NCBI RefSeq assembly: GCF_050402865.1
Contig: NZ_BAABMF010000001.1
Location: forward strand, 372,001-436,000
Length of the DNA: 64,000 nt
Reading direction: 5' to 3'
Source: Clostridium_AF sediminicola
GTDB taxonomy: Bacteria > Bacillota > Clostridia > Clostridiales > Clostridiaceae
Positions 35,396-44,052 of this stretch are shown in pieces. A model generated the notes under the pieces. That model made no database searches, was not told the DNA's origin, and saw only the letters and a list, made by a program, of their open reading frames with translations. Made by a program: the position numbers and the translations under genes. The first letter of the stretch is position 1. Every line of letters starts with the position of its first letter.

Positions 35396-36019
35396 TTATA
35401 ATTCAGCTTTTATTCCCCACTTAGTATTAGGTAAGTAATACAGTTTTTTTGCTGCATATCCTACTTTTGTTTTACTTACATGAAATGTAATTTTGATAAT
35501 TTCACCTGATGTTTCTTCTTTAAAATGAACATATTGAATAGGTTCAAACCATTTCCTCGTTGATCCATAATTTGATTTTATATATTTAACTGAACCATTT
35601 ATCTCTTCATATCTTCCAGTAACAACTCTAGGTAAGTCCATTGTCATTGGAATGAAAAAACTCTTTAAAATAAAAACCAAAATTATTAAAAAGAATACTC
35701 CTCCACCCCAATCAAACAATGAATTTTTATAGTCTTTCTTGTCCCAAATTTTATTATCTATTATATTATTACAAAGTCCAGAAATAAGAAATACAATAGC
35801 AACAATATTGATAGAATACATAATAATAAAGTACAATTCTACTGGTATTGTGATATTAGCCATAAAAGCGACATTCATTACAATTGCTAATATACTTGAT
35901 AAAGCTAAAATTCTAAAAGATTTATTCACGCACCTTTGACAGAAAGTTCTTTTTTTACTCTCTTCATGCCTTCTTCTAGTTTTAACTCTTTTTTTCTTTT
36001 TTTTATTTCTTTTCCCCAA
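35396..36019 (-). CDS. DUF3592-like membrane protein, paralogue 1
   Basis: This 207-residue protein has a very basic N-terminus (KKKKKRVKTRRR). Hydrophobic segments ILALSSILAIVMNVAFM, FIIMYSINIVAIVFLIS and GVFFLIILVFILKSFFI are followed by an extracellular or soluble domain, LPRVVTGRYEEINGSV to KKLYYLPNTKWGIK. The pattern LP..VTG....G to YLPNTK is shared with the 36753-37574 protein and suggests a common DUF3592-like beta domain. The start is TTG with AAGGGG upstream. Confidence 0.6.
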   Translation of the reverse strand: MGKRNKKKKKRVKTRRRHEESKKRTFCQRCVNKSFRILALSSILAIVMNVAFMANITIPVELYFIIMYSINIVAIVFLISGLCNNIIDNKIWDKKDYKNSLFDWGGGVFFLIILVFILKSFFIPMTMDLPRVVTGRYEEINGSVKYIKSNYGSTRKWFEPIQYVHFKEETSGEIIKITFHVSKTKVGYAAKKLYYLPNTKWGIKAEL

Positions 36020-36177
36020 GACATCATCCCCTTTTTCCTAAGTTAAACTTAATTTGCTCTAACTATTGCATAACAGCTGATAAATTCCCAATAATAAATT
36101 AATTTATTTCTTATAGATTAATGGCAAATCTTATTAAACCTGAAATTGAAAATATCATAATTTCAATTACGCTATAT

Positions 36178-36288
36178 TTAATTATTCAAATTATTTGCTA
36201 CTTTTTTCAAATCTACTAATGCCTTAAATAATATTGCAAGACCTAAAAATTGCTTGACGAAAGTAATGTTTGTCCATATATTAAACAT
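36178..36288 (-). CDS. Possible 36-residue hydrophobic peptide
   Basis: A short frame in the 330-base gap encodes MFNIWTNITFVKQFLGLAI and an amphipathic tail (KALVDLKKVANN). There is no good ribosome site (only GAAAGG directly before the ATG). It could be a small membrane peptide or the tail of a lost gene. Low confidence. Confidence 0.25.
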   Translation of the reverse strand: MFNIWTNITFVKQFLGLAILFKALVDLKKVANNLNN

Positions 36289-36350
36289 CCTTTCAATATT
36301 CTTAATAATAAATAATCTTCGGCACCAGATATCTTCTTTACAATTACCCC

Positions 36351-36743
36351 TTATCTAAAAAAAGATCCTCTTTTAACAACTTTCCTCACCTTCAAAAATG
36401 GATTAATAAGAGCAAGGTAATTGTATAAGGATACTTGGAAAGGTTCTTTCTTTCCATTTTCACTCATAAAGTAAGGTTGTATCTTTACTACTTTTTTACC
36501 TTTGTAAAAAGTATGAACTTCTATGGTTGTTTTCATTATTTTAGAAACAAGTGAAATAACGTCTTCAATTCTTTCATTATCATCTTCATATTCTTGAAAA
36601 TGGAAATGAGCTTGTGCTATTTCAATAATACACTCTATTTCATCAAATTCTATTGATATGTCTAATATTGATTTAGTTTTATGTGGTATGTACACTCTGG
36701 TATATTCACCATAAATGGCGTTTAGTACCTTATTTCTAGACAT
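36351..36743 (-). CDS. Hypothetical protein (DUF6762-like)
   Basis: This 130-residue soluble protein has a central IECIIEIAQAHFHFQEYED and a basic C-terminus (LKVRKVVKRGSF). It has no membrane segment. The gene starts 9 bases after the end of the 36753-37574 membrane-protein gene, so the two are probably co-transcribed. I recognise no enzyme motif. The family name is a weak recollection only. Confidence 0.55.
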   Translation of the reverse strand: MSRNKVLNAIYGEYTRVYIPHKTKSILDISIEFDEIECIIEIAQAHFHFQEYEDDNERIEDVISLVSKIMKTTIEVHTFYKGKKVVKIQPYFMSENGKKEPFQVSLYNYLALINPFLKVRKVVKRGSFFR

Positions 36744-36752
36744 TAGCTATCC

Positions 36753-37574
36753 TTAGTTTAAAATCTCCATCACAATAAAAATAATATTAGTAACACCCAC
36801 TATCTGAGCTGAAAAACTTGAAATGACCCCTCTTATTCTTCCTCTGTTCTGAAGGATGTCAAATATAATCAAAAATATAAAACTAGTTAATCCAAAGACT
36901 AAAGCAACAAACCCAATACTATCAATAGTTAACCAAATACCTGTGTTCAGACCATACTTTATAAATCTATAAATACTCATGGGGTAAAAGGCTATGCATG
37001 AATACCAAAACAATTTATATCCTAAGTACTTTAAACTCATATAAAGTAAATAAACTGAAACTATAATTCCTAAAATAACCACAAATAGAAGTAAAAAATA
37101 TTTATAGGGAAAACTAATATTTTTAGTTATTTCCGTATTATTTATATCAATATATTTTGTAAAAATTGCTCTTTTTGTATTGGGAAGATATTTAATCTTA
37201 TAAAGATTAAGGTTATCTAATTCAGAAGTAAACAAGTATTTAACTTCTTTTTCATTTATATATACGTACTCAAATAGAGTTTTATCTTCTGATTCAATAT
37301 TTCCAGGTATTCCAATTGTCTGTTTAAAATTACCTGTAACTAACAAGGGTAAATCTTTTAAGTAAGGAAGTGTAAAATAAAATAGAAAAACTATGGATAT
37401 GGCTATTGCTAAAATTCTTTCTAAAATGTCAGAACCCCTAGTTCTAATATTCTTGTCAAGCCCAAAACTCTCTAGCCTTCCTGTAAATAAGTTTGGTGTT
37501 AGTGCTATTCCTATACTAAGCCAAATTAAGAATATTGCTTCTAATATAAATGAAATTAATTGAAATGTATTCAT
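36753..37574 (-). CDS. DUF3592-like membrane protein, paralogue 2
   Basis: This roughly 273-residue membrane protein starts MNTFQLISFILEAIFLIW, has about six hydrophobic segments and a beta-rich domain LPLLVTGNFKQTIGIPG to YKIKYLPNTKRAI that matches the 35396-36019 protein. The ATG at 37574 has AGGAG nine bases upstream. A longer frame reaches 37730 but its first 50 codons come from a dispersed repeat and should not be counted. Function unknown. Confidence 0.65.
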   Translation of the reverse strand: MNTFQLISFILEAIFLIWLSIGIALTPNLFTGRLESFGLDKNIRTRGSDILERILAIAISIVFLFYFTLPYLKDLPLLVTGNFKQTIGIPGNIESEDKTLFEYVYINEKEVKYLFTSELDNLNLYKIKYLPNTKRAIFTKYIDINNTEITKNISFPYKYFLLLFVVILGIIVSVYLLYMSLKYLGYKLFWYSCIAFYPMSIYRFIKYGLNTGIWLTIDSIGFVALVFGLTSFIFLIIFDILQNRGRIRGVISSFSAQIVGVTNIIFIVMEILN

Positions 37575-37637
37575 CTGTATATCTCCTATTAAATTAAATA
37601 ATTCATAAATAATATTACCAATAAAGGGTGTCCTTTT

Positions 37638-37710
37638 TAGCAAGCAACAACTTCCAGTTATTGCCACGACCCCAGGGGTACTACCAAAAACTTGAAATGA
37701 AGTGGATAGT
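37638..37710. repeat. Dispersed repeat with hairpins, copy 1
   Basis: About 65 bases starting agcaagcaacaacttccagt, with gtactaccaaaaact near the end, recur at 41000-41066 with about 85 percent identity. Internal pairs CAAYAACT/AGTTATTG and ACYYCAGGRGT form two small hairpins. Origin unknown. Confidence 0.7.
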
Positions 37711-37791
37711 TTTTGGCTTCTAACTAGCACCGGTACTTTTTCATAGCCTTTATATATGTTTCACAGTATTTTTACATATTTACATAAGCTA

Positions 37792-38415
37792 CTAATAATC
37801 TTCATGAAATAACTTTACTTCCTCATCTTTACACTCTGTTAATTCAAATTTTAAACCAATCTTTCTTAATTTTTCTACTTCTTTAAAATCAGATAAAAAC
37901 ATTGTGGCATAACCTTCATGTGAAACAGTACAAAACCAACAATATCCATTTAGAAAAAAACATAAGTCATCAGGTAAGTTAGGGTATTTCCAATTAAATA
38001 ATCCTTTTCCCTGTAATATATAACTCTTTACTTCACTACAAATTCTATAAGTACATATATCTACACCGTCATCTGGATGATCAAAAGTTATCATACAACT
38101 TGGCCATTCAGTTGGATGATTTCTAATTTTTATCAAATAAGGTCTCATCTTTTCCAAAAACTGTTCTGTACTATTTTTAAATATACGATGATATTCATAC
38201 GCCTCTTTCTTCATTCTCTCATAAATCTTTAAAAATCTTAAGTATTCCTCTTCACTATCATATATACTCTTATCTTTTATAGTATATCTTGATTCAATAT
38301 CTTCACTAAACCTATATGTTACTGACATAATGGCATCTGACTTTTCAAAGGCAAAATCAATTAACTTTTTATAAACATCAAATTCCAATTCTTCATTAAT
38401 ACTAATTCTATACAC
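37792..38415 (-). CDS. Hypothetical soluble protein
   Basis: This 207-residue protein, rich in Tyr, Glu and Lys, has no signal peptide or membrane segment. Notable parts are EWPSCMITFDHPDDGVDICTY, shortened here to its HPDDG core, and LNGYCWFCTVSHEGYATMFL. The family is not recognised. Its size and position between hypothetical genes of the same strand fit an immunity-type accessory gene. The start ATG at 38415 has a weak ribosome site. Confidence 0.55.
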   Translation of the reverse strand: MYRISINEELEFDVYKKLIDFAFEKSDAIMSVTYRFSEDIESRYTIKDKSIYDSEEEYLRFLKIYERMKKEAYEYHRIFKNSTEQFLEKMRPYLIKIRNHPTEWPSCMITFDHPDDGVDICTYRICSEVKSYILQGKGLFNWKYPNLPDDLCFFLNGYCWFCTVSHEGYATMFLSDFKEVEKLRKIGLKFELTECKDEEVKLFHEDY

Positions 38416-38516
38416 TCTACTTCAACTCCATTCAAAAATTCAATTATTGTTCATATCCCCTTGGGAACTTTATCTATCTATAGATCTTGACTTTGTTCAT
38501 TATTCTCGAAATATAT

Positions 38517-39245
38517 CTAATCTACATTTACTCTGCATACAATGGAACCACTTCTATCAATCAATGCTACTTCTTTGTTAGAAAGCCATTTTAAGTTGCC
38601 GAAATATTTTGCAAACATCCATTCAGAAGGTTTTTCTTTAACAACAAGTTTTCTCTTTATTACCTGTTCTTTTTTATCTGTTATTATGATGCTTATATCG
38701 CAAGAATATATATCATGCTCAAGAAGAACTTTTGCAAGATATTTTCTTCCTGGGTTATTCTTTGGTTTCTTCCATACCCATTTATTAACATAGTTTTCTT
38801 TGATTACTCTATTGTATGCGTTCTCAAATATTGCTTCATCCCAATTTTCTTTTTTTACTACTTCTGATACTGCTGTATTGATAAGTTCTAAAGTTTTCCT
38901 TTTCTTCTCTAAGTCATCAAGCTTAAAGAAATCATTTATATCAAATGAAACTTGTACATGATATATACCTAATACAGCCATAGGTTCTCTATTGACATTA
39001 GGTACACACTCGATAAGTATCTTCCAGCATTTATCGTTCTTATATGATTTAAAACACCTCTCATAAAAAGAAGCAATGCATCTTGTTTGATATCTAAACT
39101 CAACATTTCTTTGTTTATAATTTTTGTTATAGTCTTCTACAGTAATTTTATTTCTCTCTTCTTCACTTTTACCAACTAGTAAAGCTGCAACTTCTTCACT
39201 TGGTATATAACGTACATCAAATCCAATTTCTTTTAAAGTAGGCAT
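38517..39245 (-). CDS. Hypothetical soluble protein
   Basis: This 242-residue soluble protein starts MPTLKEIGFDVRYIPSEEVA, has a central KCWKILIECVPNVN strand and a C-terminal LKWLSNKEVALIDRSG. No motif that I can name, no membrane segment. It has its own gap and is not overlapped by neighbours. Function unknown. Confidence 0.55.
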   Translation of the reverse strand: MPTLKEIGFDVRYIPSEEVAALLVGKSEEERNKITVEDYNKNYKQRNVEFRYQTRCIASFYERCFKSYKNDKCWKILIECVPNVNREPMAVLGIYHVQVSFDINDFFKLDDLEKKRKTLELINTAVSEVVKKENWDEAIFENAYNRVIKENYVNKWVWKKPKNNPGRKYLAKVLLEHDIYSCDISIIITDKKEQVIKRKLVVKEKPSEWMFAKYFGNLKWLSNKEVALIDRSGSIVCRVNVD

Positions 39246-39298
39246 ACTGACCCTTACCTTTCTATAAAGTTATGTGTTTTAATACCAATACCCCTGAA

Positions 39299-39425
39299 AG
39301 GCAAGCTCATTCAGCTGCGCCTACGTCGCTAAATGCCCCGGACCTAATTAAATATTTGTTAATTACCAACAGTTCGTTAACTAGGTCTGGAGTATTTTGT
39401 GAGGAGGCTTTGCCGACGAGCTAGG
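39299..39425. repeat. GC-richer palindromic repeat related to 47468-47535
   Basis: This 125-base imperfect palindrome has outer arms gcaagctc...gacgagc and inner arms ccggaccta/taggtctgg. It ends tgtgaggaggctttgccgac, and the GTGAGGAGGCT part recurs at 47507. It is visibly GC-richer than its surroundings. It may be a MITE or a degraded terminator element. Confidence 0.55.
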
Positions 39426-39436
39426 CATATATTCAT

Positions 39437-40429
39437 TTAATCGCTGACTTTCTTTCCTACGCGCCCTTTAATAACTCCCATACCAAAACATATAATGGCA
39501 CATATTAATACAAATATCTGTTCAAAAGGGTTATCTAATAAATATTTTAAATACTCTATAGTTACTTCCATTATATTATTAATTGTAAACTCCAATTTTG
39601 CTGTCAACATAATATGCTCAACAAAGGCTATAAATGGTTGTATTAAGCAAATAATTCCTAGTAATAACCTTATACCTAAGCTAAACTTATTTTCCATATA
39701 ATATTTATTAAATACTGCAATAATAAATAATGACGCAAAAATCGGGATTGCAATATAGTTTGTTTCAAATTTATATATAGTATATCCGTAGATAAGACTA
39801 AGGAAAATAGAAAGTAAGAATGCGCCTGTAATTGCTTTAAATATATTATTTTCAACTTGTACTTCATCATTAATCATATCGTCTATTGAATTATCATAAT
39901 TCATGTTAGTCTGATTTACTTGATGTTGAATGGTTAATAACAATTTATCAACATCTAGATCTTTAAATAATGATAGTGATACTTGAAAAGAAGACGGTGG
40001 ATATCCATAAAGTGAATTAAGTGAATTGGAAACCGTTCTTTTTGTTTTTTTAGCTATATCCTTCTTAAGTAAGATTCCCATCATAGTATTACTATTAAAT
40101 TTATAAACATTTATATCAGATATTTCATTCCAATAAGCTATATAATCTTTAAATTGTGTAGAAATTTTTATATATTCCGTAGTTATTTCGATAAAACCTT
40201 TTCTAACTATTTTTGGAAGCATAATCGCATAAACAAAAAAGCCACTTAATACTAACATAAATAAGCCATATAGTAGACCAAATACTGGATCATCCTTTCT
40301 CACAATAATTAGAAAAAAAACTGCACCAATTCCAAAAATGATTGCACAAAACGAAAAAAGAATACTAAGTCCCTTAGATAATTTCATCTTCTGATAATAT
40401 GGCAGATTATATAACTCCGTAGATTTCAT
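39437..40429 (-). CDS. Membrane protein of unknown function
   Basis: This roughly 330-residue protein has an N-terminal pair of hydrophobic segments (LSILFSFCAIIFGIGAVFFL, LLYGLFMLVLSGFFVYAI). A PH-like cytosolic region (EITTEYIKISTQFKDYIAYW, residues about 95-170) follows, then four or five more segments. The ATG at 40429 has GAGGAGG eight bases upstream, better than the ATG at 40465. The layout resembles bacterial PH-domain membrane proteins. Function unknown. Confidence 0.6.
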   Translation of the reverse strand: MKSTELYNLPYYQKMKLSKGLSILFSFCAIIFGIGAVFFLIIVRKDDPVFGLLYGLFMLVLSGFFVYAIMLPKIVRKGFIEITTEYIKISTQFKDYIAYWNEISDINVYKFNSNTMMGILLKKDIAKKTKRTVSNSLNSLYGYPPSSFQVSLSLFKDLDVDKLLLTIQHQVNQTNMNYDNSIDDMINDEVQVENNIFKAITGAFLLSIFLSLIYGYTIYKFETNYIAIPIFASLFIIAVFNKYYMENKFSLGIRLLLGIICLIQPFIAFVEHIMLTAKLEFTINNIMEVTIEYLKYLLDNPFEQIFVLICAIICFGMGVIKGRVGKKVSD

Positions 40430-40523
40430 ATATATTTCCTCCTCTTCATAAGTAAACATTTCCAACTGACAAAAATTATGAATTTATTTTCAATTTTTTG
40501 CTCTCTATAAAAACCTCAGTTAC

Positions 40524-40970
40524 TTATTTAATCTCACGTATTTCCAATATTAAACCACTTCTTTTTGTATTAACGAACTCATATTTTTTACCTTTTTCTA
40601 TTAAATCTTCAAAGTCATTAGGAAGTTCATAGCTATTGAAATCAATAGAAATCCCTCTTGTTACAAAACCTCTATTGCGGTTACTTTCTATTGCAGTTAC
40701 TACACCTTCTCCCTCTTCAAAATCACGATAAATATAATCCTTGTAGATATCAATATTTAAATAACAAATACCTACAATACATAAAAGAATAAATAACCTT
40801 TTTAATATTAATATATTCTTCTTTAATTTATCATAATTTAATTTCTTCTTTTTAAAAATCTTTTTTAATGTAGCTTTGCTAACAGATTTCTTCCAATCTT
40901 TTAATAATACAAATGCTGCAATTAAACTAATAATTATAGTTTTTACGAAATATAAAGTTAGTATATTCAT
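40524..40970 (-). CDS. Small membrane protein with C-terminal beta domain
   Basis: This 148-residue protein has an N-terminal hydrophobic segment (IIISLIAAFVLL), a very basic loop (KKIFKKKKLNYDKLKKN), a second segment (LFILLCIVGICYLNI) and a C-terminal domain (EGEGVVTAIESNRN to YEFVNTKRSGLILEI). That last domain resembles the DUF3592-like part of the 35396 and 36753 proteins. Function unknown. Confidence 0.55.
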   Translation of the reverse strand: MNILTLYFVKTIIISLIAAFVLLKDWKKSVSKATLKKIFKKKKLNYDKLKKNILILKRLFILLCIVGICYLNIDIYKDYIYRDFEEGEGVVTAIESNRNRGFVTRGISIDFNSYELPNDFEDLIEKGKKYEFVNTKRSGLILEIREIK

Positions 40971-40999
40971 TTACTCACTCCTCAAAAAATTCTATAGTT

Positions 41000-41066
41000 C
41001 TTAGCAAGCAATAACTTCCAGTTATTGTCACAACTTCAGGAGTACTACCAAAAACTGAAAATGAAA
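41000..41066. repeat. Dispersed repeat with hairpins, copy 2
   Basis: This second copy of the 37638-37710 element begins agcaagcaataacttccagt and reaches gtactaccaaaaact. Here the first hairpin is perfect: CAATAACT-TCC-AGTTATTG. It lies just before the end of the next minus-strand gene. Confidence 0.7.
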
Positions 41067-41071
41067 CTCGC

Positions 41072-42019
41072 TTATAAAACTTCATTAATATCAACTAAAT
41101 AACCACTACTCATTGTTCCAATTAACAGTAGCTTCCCGTCTGGAGAAAACTCTGAATAAAATCCAAAAGAAACCTTAAACTCTTTAACACATTGCATATC
41201 ACTAACTCTTATAAGTTTTACTGATTTCAAGAATACTAATACTATATGTTTACCATCAAGAGACCATTTTAAGATATTAAAATATCCTATTCTTCTATCA
41301 GGTACAACATATCTCTTCAATTCTTTGTTTAGTGTTTCATCAGTTATCACTAATGCTTTATTACGTGAATCATAAAGTGCATATTGACTAACATAATGGT
41401 TATAACTTATATCTGACCATGTTAATAATATATCTGTTTCGATTTTTATTGGCTCATTTACTTCAAAAGGATATTTCCATTTTAAGATATATGTTTTAGA
41501 ATATTCTTCTCCATTAATTATGTATCCTCTTCTCTGAAATATATAAAATAGATATGAATTATCACTTATACAGTACTCAATTTTTTTAATAATGCTATCA
41601 TCAACTATCTTTATATCTTCAATTTTTGAAGATTCTAAATCTAGTACAGATATTTTACTATTATTAAATTCATAAATTCCACAGATTATTTTTTTATTAT
41701 CTGGTGAAAAATAGATATTACAATCTTGCGGTTCATCTAATTTTGTTATTCTATATGTGCTAATCACTGACATATCCTCTAGATTAAAAACGGCTAGTTT
41801 TTTCATGGTACTTCCTGACGCTATCATATCTATGTCACCAAAAGAAAATGTAACTTGACCAGGGTATTTTATTGTTTTAAAAATATGAACCTTGTCAAGA
41901 GTTTTAGCATCTGTAACAATAATCTGATTCCCCGAAATATTTAATATATAATTTTGTTTTGGTGAATACTGAATAAACCCAGATTTTTTAAATTTTTTTA
42001 TATATTTAAAATTATTCAT
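41072..42019 (-). CDS. WD40-like beta-propeller protein
   Basis: This 315-residue soluble protein has repeated strands of propeller type: KLAVFNLEDMSVISTYR, IYFSPDNKKIICGIYEF, WSLDGKHIVLVFLKSVK and EFSPDGKLLLIGTM. SPDG/SPDN turns mark the blades. There is no signal peptide. It overlaps the upstream membrane-protein gene by 4 bases, so the pair is co-translated and may form a membrane-linked complex. Function unknown. Confidence 0.7.
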   Translation of the reverse strand: MNNFKYIKKFKKSGFIQYSPKQNYILNISGNQIIVTDAKTLDKVHIFKTIKYPGQVTFSFGDIDMIASGSTMKKLAVFNLEDMSVISTYRITKLDEPQDCNIYFSPDNKKIICGIYEFNNSKISVLDLESSKIEDIKIVDDSIIKKIEYCISDNSYLFYIFQRRGYIINGEEYSKTYILKWKYPFEVNEPIKIETDILLTWSDISYNHYVSQYALYDSRNKALVITDETLNKELKRYVVPDRRIGYFNILKWSLDGKHIVLVFLKSVKLIRVSDMQCVKEFKVSFGFYSEFSPDGKLLLIGTMSSGYLVDINEVL

Positions 42020-42837
42020 AAGGTTTTAAATGTATTTTCTTTATGCTTTTTAAGCCAATATAACACAGCCCCTAAAGGGAAGTTAAGGGTCATAATATAA
42101 GGTCCATTAAAACTTGTTTTTCTAATAGTAGCAGATGGTATTTGAAATGATATTAAATTAAATCCAAATTCTGCAGTAGTCCAATTAAAGGCTACTGTAG
42201 CAATTCCAAATAAAATAAATATGCACCATAATACTTTTCTTTTCGCTGTACTACTAAAACATATTGCCGCAGTAATAAAATTAAATAGTAATAGTCCTAT
42301 CACAAGAAATAGAATTACATAATGAATAACACCCTTATCTTTAAAATTGAATCCGTTTAGTGTACTTAATGATTCTTCAATTTCATTAAAATCCGTTCTA
42401 AAAAGTTTATATGTATTGTCTTCTTTAGTAATTTGAACTATGTATAACAAATACCCTGAATCAACCTTCAGTTCATATGTTATTGAGTGAAATTCTCTAC
42501 TATTTCTACTATTTCTACTATTATTTAAAGACTTATTATATCCAACAATATTTACTTCATCTACTTTACCTTTTGACTTTACATATTTAGTTATTTCATT
42601 TAACTTTATTCGAGCATCTTGAAAGTTTTTTACCTCATCAACAAAATTGTTATATATCTCTTCAATAGATTCTTTTTCATAATTAACCAGTGTATCTTTA
42701 GCAAGTTTTTCAACGTCTCCAGGTATGCTTTCATAAAACTTTAACTCGTTTTTTCTTAGAGAACTGATACTATAAATACCACTCCCAATAAAAAACGTTA
42801 CTAGAATGACTAAAAACAAAACCCCTTTTCTATTCAT
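42016..42837 (-). CDS. Membrane protein upstream of the WD40-like gene
   Basis: This 273-residue protein has an N-terminal anchor (GVLFLVILVTFFIGSGIYSI). A soluble part of about 140 residues (EEIYNNFVDEVKNFQDAR, EFHSITYELKVDSGYLLYI) and four C-terminal hydrophobic segments follow. A short internal repeat, NSRNSRNSR, reflects a nine-base DNA repeat near 42510. It is the first gene of the minus-strand accessory block. Function unknown. Confidence 0.6.
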   Translation of the reverse strand: MNRKGVLFLVILVTFFIGSGIYSISSLRKNELKFYESIPGDVEKLAKDTLVNYEKESIEEIYNNFVDEVKNFQDARIKLNEITKYVKSKGKVDEVNIVGYNKSLNNSRNSRNSREFHSITYELKVDSGYLLYIVQITKEDNTYKLFRTDFNEIEESLSTLNGFNFKDKGVIHYVILFLVIGLLLFNFITAAICFSSTAKRKVLWCIFILFGIATVAFNWTTAEFGFNLISFQIPSATIRKTSFNGPYIMTLNFPLGAVLYWLKKHKENTFKTL

Positions 42838-43125
42838 CCATATCCCTCCATATAGTTATACTGTATTGATTCAACATATTTTATATCTGTTATAATTGTT
42901 TTTATTACACCTAAATTATACAGAGATTTTATCGAATTTTATACACAGATTTGATAATTACCAATAATTACACATGCTGTCTTTACTCGCAATTATTTAT
43001 TAGATATTATATAATTATAGCTGTAAGTTTTTATAATGTAGCTTTTTATACGGCCCAATTAACCAAACGAGGCATTATCATTAATCATACTAGTATTATT
43101 ACGTTATAAAATGAAAGGAGATAGA

Positions 43126-43755
43126 ATGACAAAATTATACTTAGTCCGTCATGGACAAACACTTTGGAATTTAGAAGGACGTTTACAAGGATGGAAGGAT
43201 TCAGGTCTAACTGACCATGGCATTAATCAAGCTAAAAAAGCTAAGAAAGCATTAGAAAAAATTCCATTTGATGCAATTTACTCTAGTGACAGAGGTAGAA
43301 CTCTTCAAACAGCAACTATCATTGCAGGTGATGAAAAAAAGATTCAGAAATCGTCAGGTCTAAGAGAAATGTCCTTTGGTGAATGGGAAGGTCAATTGAT
43401 TGAAGATGTTAAAGGTAAATATTCTGAAAATTATTGGGCTCTCTTTAATGCAGCAGATAAGTATACATCTATTGGTGGAGAAGACTACGAGGGTTTGAAA
43501 AATAGAGTTGTACCAGAAGTTAATAAAATTATTGAACAAAATTCAGGAGATAACATTTTGATTGTATCTCATGCATTAACTATTAAAACCATTCTTTCAC
43601 ATTTTGAGAACCGTTCCTTCACAACTTTTTGGGATGCGCCATTCGTAGAAGGTGGTAGTATAAGTGTTGTAGAAATAACTGATGAAGCAAGGATTAAGTT
43701 ATATGCTGATGCTTCTCATCTTAATGAGTCAGAGGATGTTAAGCTTGTAGTTTAA
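43126..43755 (+). CDS. Histidine phosphatase family protein
   Basis: This 209-residue phosphoglycerate-mutase-like phosphatase has the catalytic RHG motif in LYLVRHGQTLWN, second arginine in SSDRGRTLQTA, acid residue in LREMSFGEWEG and second histidine in IVSHALTIKT. The ATG at 43126 has AAGGAG five bases upstream and is preferred to the one at 43111. The substrate is unknown; family members act on phosphosugars, phosphoserine or cobalamin intermediates. A terminator follows. Confidence 0.9.
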   Translation: MTKLYLVRHGQTLWNLEGRLQGWKDSGLTDHGINQAKKAKKALEKIPFDAIYSSDRGRTLQTATIIAGDEKKIQKSSGLREMSFGEWEGQLIEDVKGKYSENYWALFNAADKYTSIGGEDYEGLKNRVVPEVNKIIEQNSGDNILIVSHALTIKTILSHFENRSFTTFWDAPFVEGGSISVVEITDEARIKLYADASHLNESEDVKLVV

Positions 43756-43797
43756 ATATGTTGTGTGATTTAGATTATAATTTTTTATGAAATTAGG

Positions 43798-43828
43798 AAG
43801 GGATTATCAAAATATCGATAATCCCTTT
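43798..43828 (+). terminator. Intrinsic terminator, also the empty-site copy of a repeat
   Basis: The 11-bp arms aagggattatc/gataatccctt are followed by T. The preceding 40 bases (gatttagattataatttttt onward) and the hairpin recur at 48801-48990, where the copy is split by a MITE. Confidence 0.85.
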
Positions 43829-43863
43829 AAATGAGTGACCCAGCAAACTTTTTAGGTTGAAAC

Positions 43864-44034
43864 TTAACCCCAACGTGGATAAGGATAATCACCTAGATAA
43901 TCATAGTCATCCCAATCGCTTAGTTCGTCCTGTTCCTGTGTGCTTTCTTCTTTTCCTTTTTCTAATACTTCTTCATTTTCTATTAGAACTTCTGACTTAT
44001 CTTTTTTATCTGAAGAAGATTTTAAATTCAACAT
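43864..44034 (-). CDS. Small acidic protein downstream of the GNAT gene
   Basis: This 56-residue very acidic peptide starts MLNLKSSSDKKDKSE and ends WDDYDYLGDYPYPRWG. GGAGG lies seven bases before the ATG, and the start is only 18 bases after the GNAT stop, so it is the second gene of a two-gene operon. I do not recognise a family. The low-complexity acidic and aromatic tail suggests a binding peptide. Confidence 0.6.
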   Translation of the reverse strand: MLNLKSSSDKKDKSEVLIENEEVLEKGKEESTQEQDELSDWDDYDYLGDYPYPRWG

Positions 44035-44052
44035 TTAAATACCTCCATTTGT

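Noticed and set aside
37638..37710. Possible 5S rRNA fragment (GGTAGTAC and GGAAGTT pieces)
   Set aside because: Too short and without the conserved 5S core; the similarity is limited to a few short words.
37575..37730. N-terminal extension of the DUF3592-like membrane protein
   Set aside because: The extra codons come from the dispersed hairpin repeat and the downstream ATG has a good ribosome site.
39676..39870. 64-codon minus-strand frame
   Set aside because: Shifted frame inside the 39437-40429 membrane protein gene; it reflects AT-rich codons and not a frameshift.
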